Source: Planctomycetaceae bacterium
GTDB taxonomy: Bacteria > Planctomycetota > Planctomycetia > Planctomycetales > Planctomycetaceae
Length of the DNA: 55,000 nucleotides
Direction of reading: 5' to 3'
NCBI GenBank assembly: GCA_020638955.1
Contig: JACKHO010000012.1
Location: 1-55,000 of the forward strand
Position 1 is the stretch's first letter. Each line of letters starts with the position of its first letter. This document shows, piece after piece, positions 51,627-55,000 of this stretch. The position numbers and the translations under genes were made by a program. The notes under the pieces were generated by a model, which was not told the origin of the DNA, did not search any database, and was given only the letters and a program-made list of their open reading frames with translations.

Positions 51627-53804
51627 TCACGACAATAGGAAGTCTTCCTCATTTTTCGAAGAATTTGAATTCCAGCCGATGTATGCCACGTCGACCACGG
51701 CACCGGGCTTCCCTTTGCCGCCGCCTTTGCCTCCTCCACCGCCACCGCCGCCTGAGCTTCCGGAGTCATCGTTAATAATTAATCCGGTGGCAGAGCCATC
51801 AGCGATGTCAGCGTTTGCGGCGTTGGAGAGCAGTACGGAGAATGTCTCGTCGGACTCTTGGGTGTTGTCGCCGACAATGGTCACGGAGATTGTTTGTGAG
51901 GTGATTCCCGGGGCGAACGTAATGGTTCCGGAGGCCGCGATGTAGTCGCTGTCAGCGACAGTGGCCGTGTCGTCGAGCGTGGCGAAGTTCACGGTCACTG
52001 GCACATCTGAAGGACCGGACAGAGTCACCGTGAAGCTCATGTTTGTGAGCTGCGGCGTGCCTGCATTCTTGCCTTTGGTGTTGAGCTTGCCTTCGTTGAC
52101 CGAGGCGTCGCTAATTGAAATGGTTGGCAGTGGAGCCTGATCATCATTCAGAATGGTGCCAGTCGCATTTGGAACCGCGATAATTGCGCCGACACTTCCC
52201 GTGAGCGACAGTGCAAGCGTTTCATCAGCCTCATAGTCGCTGTCTTGAGTTGTGCTGACATTCACGATTGCAGATGTGGTCCCGGCTGGAATGACAATTG
52301 TCCCGCTCGCTGCGAGGTAATCGGACCCTGCAATTGCGGTTCCATTCGTGGTGCTGTAGTCGAACGACACAGGAACATTTGATGCCGCTGAAAGTGTGAC
52401 GACGAACGATAAGGTTCCGCCTTCGGTAACACTGGCGTTCGCAACGCTTAGCGACGGCAACGAGGATGTGGGCACAACCGTTCCCGTGAAGGAATACTGA
52501 CCGAGACTGCCGTAGTCGCTGTAGCCTGTGCCTGCAGGATCACCTTTGCCGACGCCACTAATGTGCAGGAAGTAGGTACCGGCCGCGACGGAAGCACTGA
52601 GTTGTGCATCGAGCCGATCTGTGGGATTGGCCGAGGCGATGAGGTTGCCTGAGCCATCATAGATTTCCGCCAGGATGTCGAGGTTCGGGCCGATTTCAAA
52701 TTCCTGGACATCAATGCTGATGGTGCCGGCGCCGGTTGCGAATGAATAAACGTCAACGTCAGTTGAGCGTTCAATGAGGCCGGCGCCGTCGATTGATGTC
52801 GCGCTGACGGTGTTTGCTGCATTTGCGGTCCCGTTGGTGTTGCCAGCATCATCGGCGCGGTAGCCGAAGCCGTTTTGCGAGGTGATGATCGCAAGGTCGT
52901 CTTCGGTGCGATTCGCGTCGGCGTACTCACCTCTGCTCCACTGCGTCAAATTCTGGTAGTAGCCGACACCCATGATTGGAGCCCAGCCAGTTTCGCCACT
53001 TCCCTGACCTGAGTAATAACCCTGCGTGGATGTTCCGTCATGACGCAGCCCTAATGTGTGTCCTGCTTCGTGGCTGACTGCTTCAGCCACATACTTCTGG
53101 TAGCCGTTCCCTAATTGATCGGGGAATACGTAGGTGGGTGTGTCGGTGTTCCAGTTGAAGGAACCAACGTAGGCCACGCCGCCCGCCCCGTTGCCGTACC
53201 AGTCGTAGCTGCTACCACCAATGACAACTCTCACGCCCCAGGCGGTGTCGCCTGTGCCGCTCTTAATGAGGTCGCTAATATTGGCTGGTTCTTCCGTAGT
53301 AACGTCCACGTCGAATGGGGCAAAGTCTTCGACGACGCGTTGCCAGACTTTCTGAATGGCCTCCAACTCACTGTTGCTGAATCCTGCAATTCCATCGGGA
53401 TTGTAAGCTGGCGTTGTAAAATCATTGCCTCCGTTGAATGAGGTATTCCAGGTCGTGCCGCTGGTCGTGTGGCCATCGAAGTCGAGGTAAATCGTATGTG
53501 CAGCGCCTGCATTGGAGTGCAGCAGGAATGTCTCTGAGTAGGCAAACGGTGCAGTCCCGGAAGGGTACTCACCGCCACCAATTGTTGTGGCGTCGAGTGT
53601 TGCTTCAGGGAGCGAATGCCACTCGTTGCCGAATTCATCGACGCCGTGATCGAAATCGAGTTGAACGGCTACAGGGCTACCGCTGAGCAGGACTCGAACC
53701 TCGCAAGCCTCAATCGCAGTTAAGGTTTGTGATGATTTGCCTCGGCGGCTCTGGCAAAAAGTCAATGAGCGCAGAAATGCCCAGAATTTTGGCTGACGCA
53801 GCAT
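51627..53804 (-). CDS. Extracellular metzincin-like protein with Calx-beta repeats
   Basis: A 725-residue surface or secreted protein. The N-terminus has IEACEVRVLLSG (31-42), a degenerate form of the planctomycete LEPRxLLS sorting segment. Zinc-protease motif HEAGHTLGLRHD is at 245-256, with the Met-turn candidate PIMGVGYY near 278, so it should be an active metzincin-type protease. A prepeptidase-C-terminal-like domain follows (DVDVYSFATGAGTISIDV core DVDVYSF, about 340-440), then two Calx-beta repeats (VANASVTEGGTLSFVVTLS by its core VTEGGTLSFVVTLS; ISDASVNEG), and a Gly/Lys-rich linker (near 690) before a short tail. Role: breakdown of external protein or cell-surface attachment. Confidence 0.9.
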   Translation of the reverse strand: MLRQPKFWAFLRSLTFCQSRRGKSSQTLTAIEACEVRVLLSGSPVAVQLDFDHGVDEFGNEWHSLPEATLDATTIGGGEYPSGTAPFAYSETFLLHSNAGAAHTIYLDFDGHTTSGTTWNTSFNGGNDFTTPAYNPDGIAGFSNSELEAIQKVWQRVVEDFAPFDVDVTTEEPANISDLIKSGTGDTAWGVRVVIGGSSYDWYGNGAGGVAYVGSFNWNTDTPTYVFPDQLGNGYQKYVAEAVSHEAGHTLGLRHDGTSTQGYYSGQGSGETGWAPIMGVGYYQNLTQWSRGEYADANRTEDDLAIITSQNGFGYRADDAGNTNGTANAANTVSATSIDGAGLIERSTDVDVYSFATGAGTISIDVQEFEIGPNLDILAEIYDGSGNLIASANPTDRLDAQLSASVAAGTYFLHISGVGKGDPAGTGYSDYGSLGQYSFTGTVVPTSSLPSLSVANASVTEGGTLSFVVTLSAASNVPVSFDYSTTNGTAIAGSDYLAASGTIVIPAGTTSAIVNVSTTQDSDYEADETLALSLTGSVGAIIAVPNATGTILNDDQAPLPTISISDASVNEGKLNTKGKNAGTPQLTNMSFTVTLSGPSDVPVTVNFATLDDTATVADSDYIAASGTITFAPGITSQTISVTIVGDNTQESDETFSVLLSNAANADIADGSATGLIINDDSGSSGGGGGGGGKGGGKGKPGAVVDVAYIGWNSNSSKNEEDFLLS

Positions 53805-54081
53805 GAAAACCTCGAATTGGATTGACGATGATGAGAATTCATCAGGGAGATTGGATCGAAAGAATATGCGTTATGCCTAAGAGTTCGGCAAGCACGATTT
53901 TTCGGTTTGGCAGAGAATTTCCGATTTGCGTGTTTCTGCAACAGCGGGCGACGGTCGGCTGAGTCATTGTTCCTACTCATGTGCGTGCTTTCACGCTCCA
54001 CACGCCGGGCTGGTATGCCTAGAATTGATCGCTTGCCGTTTCAGACACGCTGGTCCGAGATTCATTCAGGATGCCGCTAAC

Positions 54082-54435
54082 ATGGCCAAGACTCCACCAC
54101 TCGTGAAATTCGTCGATGGCTCATGCCACATTGTTCTCGGTGCCGATTTCTCGCACCTTTACGAACACGATTTAGACGACCTCAGAATTGTGCTGCTGTT
54201 GGCTGAGTCGGTCGATCCGCCAAAGCTCATTGTGGACATGTCGCAGGTCAAATTCATTGGTTCTGCCGTCATTGGCATGTTCGTCACGGCGAGCAAGACG
54301 CTGGCGAAACGCGGGGGAACTGTCAGCCTGCTGAATCCGAATCAGCTTTGCCAGACCGCAATCAGCTTGTCCAAGTTGAATTCGCTGCTCCCCATGTTGA
54401 AGCGAGACGAAGCGGGGGCGTTGATTCCTCTCTAA
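54082..54435 (+). CDS. STAS-domain anti-sigma factor antagonist-like protein
   Basis: A 117-residue single STAS domain. KLIVDMSQVKFIGSAVIGMFVTASKTL is the core, given here as the DMSQVKFIGSAVIG stretch, in which the serine of IGSA is the usual phosphorylation site. GGTVSLLNPN follows as in SpoIIAA/RsbV-type proteins. The ATG at 54082 starts right at the domain; the frame from 53926 has no family match. Such proteins bind anti-sigma kinases when unphosphorylated. No kinase or phosphatase gene is next to it in view, but a regulator-like gene follows. Confidence 0.88.
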   Translation: MAKTPPLVKFVDGSCHIVLGADFSHLYEHDLDDLRIVLLLAESVDPPKLIVDMSQVKFIGSAVIGMFVTASKTLAKRGGTVSLLNPNQLCQTAISLSKLNSLLPMLKRDEAGALIPL

Positions 54436-54566
54436 CGAAGACAGCAATGTTTCTGGCAAGTCGGCGAGAGTGTCGGGCCATCCGTTCTCCAATTGCTGAA
54501 GAGTCTCCTTGAAGTCATCGGGATGACGCGGCATAATCGTCACGTTGACTGCAGTTAGGAGAGACA

Positions 54567-55000
54567 ATGTCCACACGTTGGATGCGCTGGGCCGAATTAC
54601 CGTGGCTGGAACGATCTGCGCCACATGCTTCCCTGATCCGTCTTTGCGACGAATTGGCCAAGGCCACTCCCGCTGACGCGGCTGGTTTTGCCTCGCTTCT
54701 GGGGGAAATTGTCGCGGAATTCGGGGGGCCGAATTGCGGTATTGTCCGGCGGGCGGGTGACTGGTTGGTGCTTGCCCAGCGAGGTCAAATTGATCCGCTA
54801 CCACGCATGCTCTTGCCCGATGTGCTAGATCGAGATGCCGCGGTCTTTCAGCAGGAAGGGGGCGAACGGACGGTAATCGCTCCCATTCCCAGCTTGAGCC
54901 GGGATCTCCTGGTCTTGTCCGGGAATCGAGTCGATCCCGAATGTTTGCCGGGTGTTTTGGCTGTCGCGCGTATTTTGGGCAGAGTGGTTGACGAGTTTAC
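54567..55000 (+). CDS. Regulatory-looking protein, N-terminal part, runs off the window
   Basis: An open frame from the ATG at 54567, with AGGAG six nt upstream, continues without a stop to the window edge (at least 144 codons). The product begins MSTRWMRWAELPWLERSAP and continues RLCDELAKATPADAAGFASL by its core CDELAKATPADAAG, then EFGGPNCGIVRR and DWLVLAQRG. The pattern of a helix, strands and a helix looks like a small GAF-type sensory domain, as found at the start of sigma-54-dependent regulators or phosphatases, but the rest is missing. It is downstream of the STAS gene by about 130 nt. Function beyond a sensory role cannot be given. Confidence 0.72.
   Translation, partial: MSTRWMRWAELPWLERSAPHASLIRLCDELAKATPADAAGFASLLGEIVAEFGGPNCGIVRRAGDWLVLAQRGQIDPLPRMLLPDVLDRDAAVFQQEGGERTVIAPIPSLSRDLLVLSGNRVDPECLPGVLAVARILGRVVDEF

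Noticed and set aside
53681..53705. GACTCGAACCTCG, which looks like a reversed tRNA T-loop
   Set aside because: It lies inside the metzincin gene in the codons for the LEPRxLLS-like segment, and no acceptor or anticodon arms can be built around it.

Overview
The window looks like part of a planctomycete chromosome (Planctomycetales-like), moderately GC-rich. This rests on gene content. There is a DUF1559 pseudopilin-like protein with an H-X9-DG tail, two DUF1501 proteins, a DUF1592-type cytochrome followed by DUF1552, a DUF1080 secreted hydrolase-like protein, a formylglycine sulfatase, a Calx-beta/metzincin surface protein with a degenerate LEPRxLLS-type N-terminus, and a very large secreted protein. 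Genes lie on both strands in short runs. I recognised no rRNA, tRNA, CRISPR array, phage or transposase gene.

Layout. 0.1-7.5 kb: thiol peroxidase, pterin dehydratase, CAP-domain protein, DUF1559, ribosomal protein S2 with a good sigma-70-like promoter, DUF763, MgtE and an MFS transporter. 7.6-13.4 kb: rhamnulokinase, DUF1080, AIM24, a cytochrome c'-like protein, then a tightly packed run of a membrane protein, a CBM9-like protein and a free-standing LigD-type phosphoesterase domain. 13.9-22.3 kb: a DnaA-family ATPase without the usual replication neighbours, a coiled-coil protein, a zinc alcohol dehydrogenase with a GH2 glycosidase that ends in a clear terminator, and a DUF1501 protein. 22.3-28.8 kb: one 2137-residue secreted protein with alpha-2-macroglobulin-like segments. 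29-33.7 kb: LeuD, a ParE/RelE-type toxin-antitoxin pair, a GspG-like pseudopilin, ribosome recycling factor and a diadenylate cyclase-domain protein. 33.8-40.1 kb: sulfatase, a lone GspI-like pseudopilin between inverted copies of a palindromic repeat, HrpB helicase, a small secreted protein and a sulfotransferase. 40.3-45.9 kb: the planctomycete cytochrome/DUF1552/DUF1501 cluster.

46.1-50.5 kb is the most unusual part. Five closely packed + strand genes encode a TIM-barrel isomerase-like protein, a soluble GAF-GAF histidine kinase, an output-less receiver protein with insertions, a protein of no recognised family, and a retropepsin-like aspartic protease. The base composition looks more AT-rich than the flanks and two of the start codons are GTG/TTG. 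I infer a transferred signalling-plus-proteolysis cassette of unknown purpose. 50.5-55 kb: two secreted proteins, a STAS-domain protein, and the start of a regulator-like gene that runs off the window.

Several genes fit a polysaccharide-degrading lifestyle (rhamnulokinase, DUF1080, GH2, dehydrogenase, sulfatase), but they are not in one operon. All functional calls come from motif recognition by eye; no database search was run.
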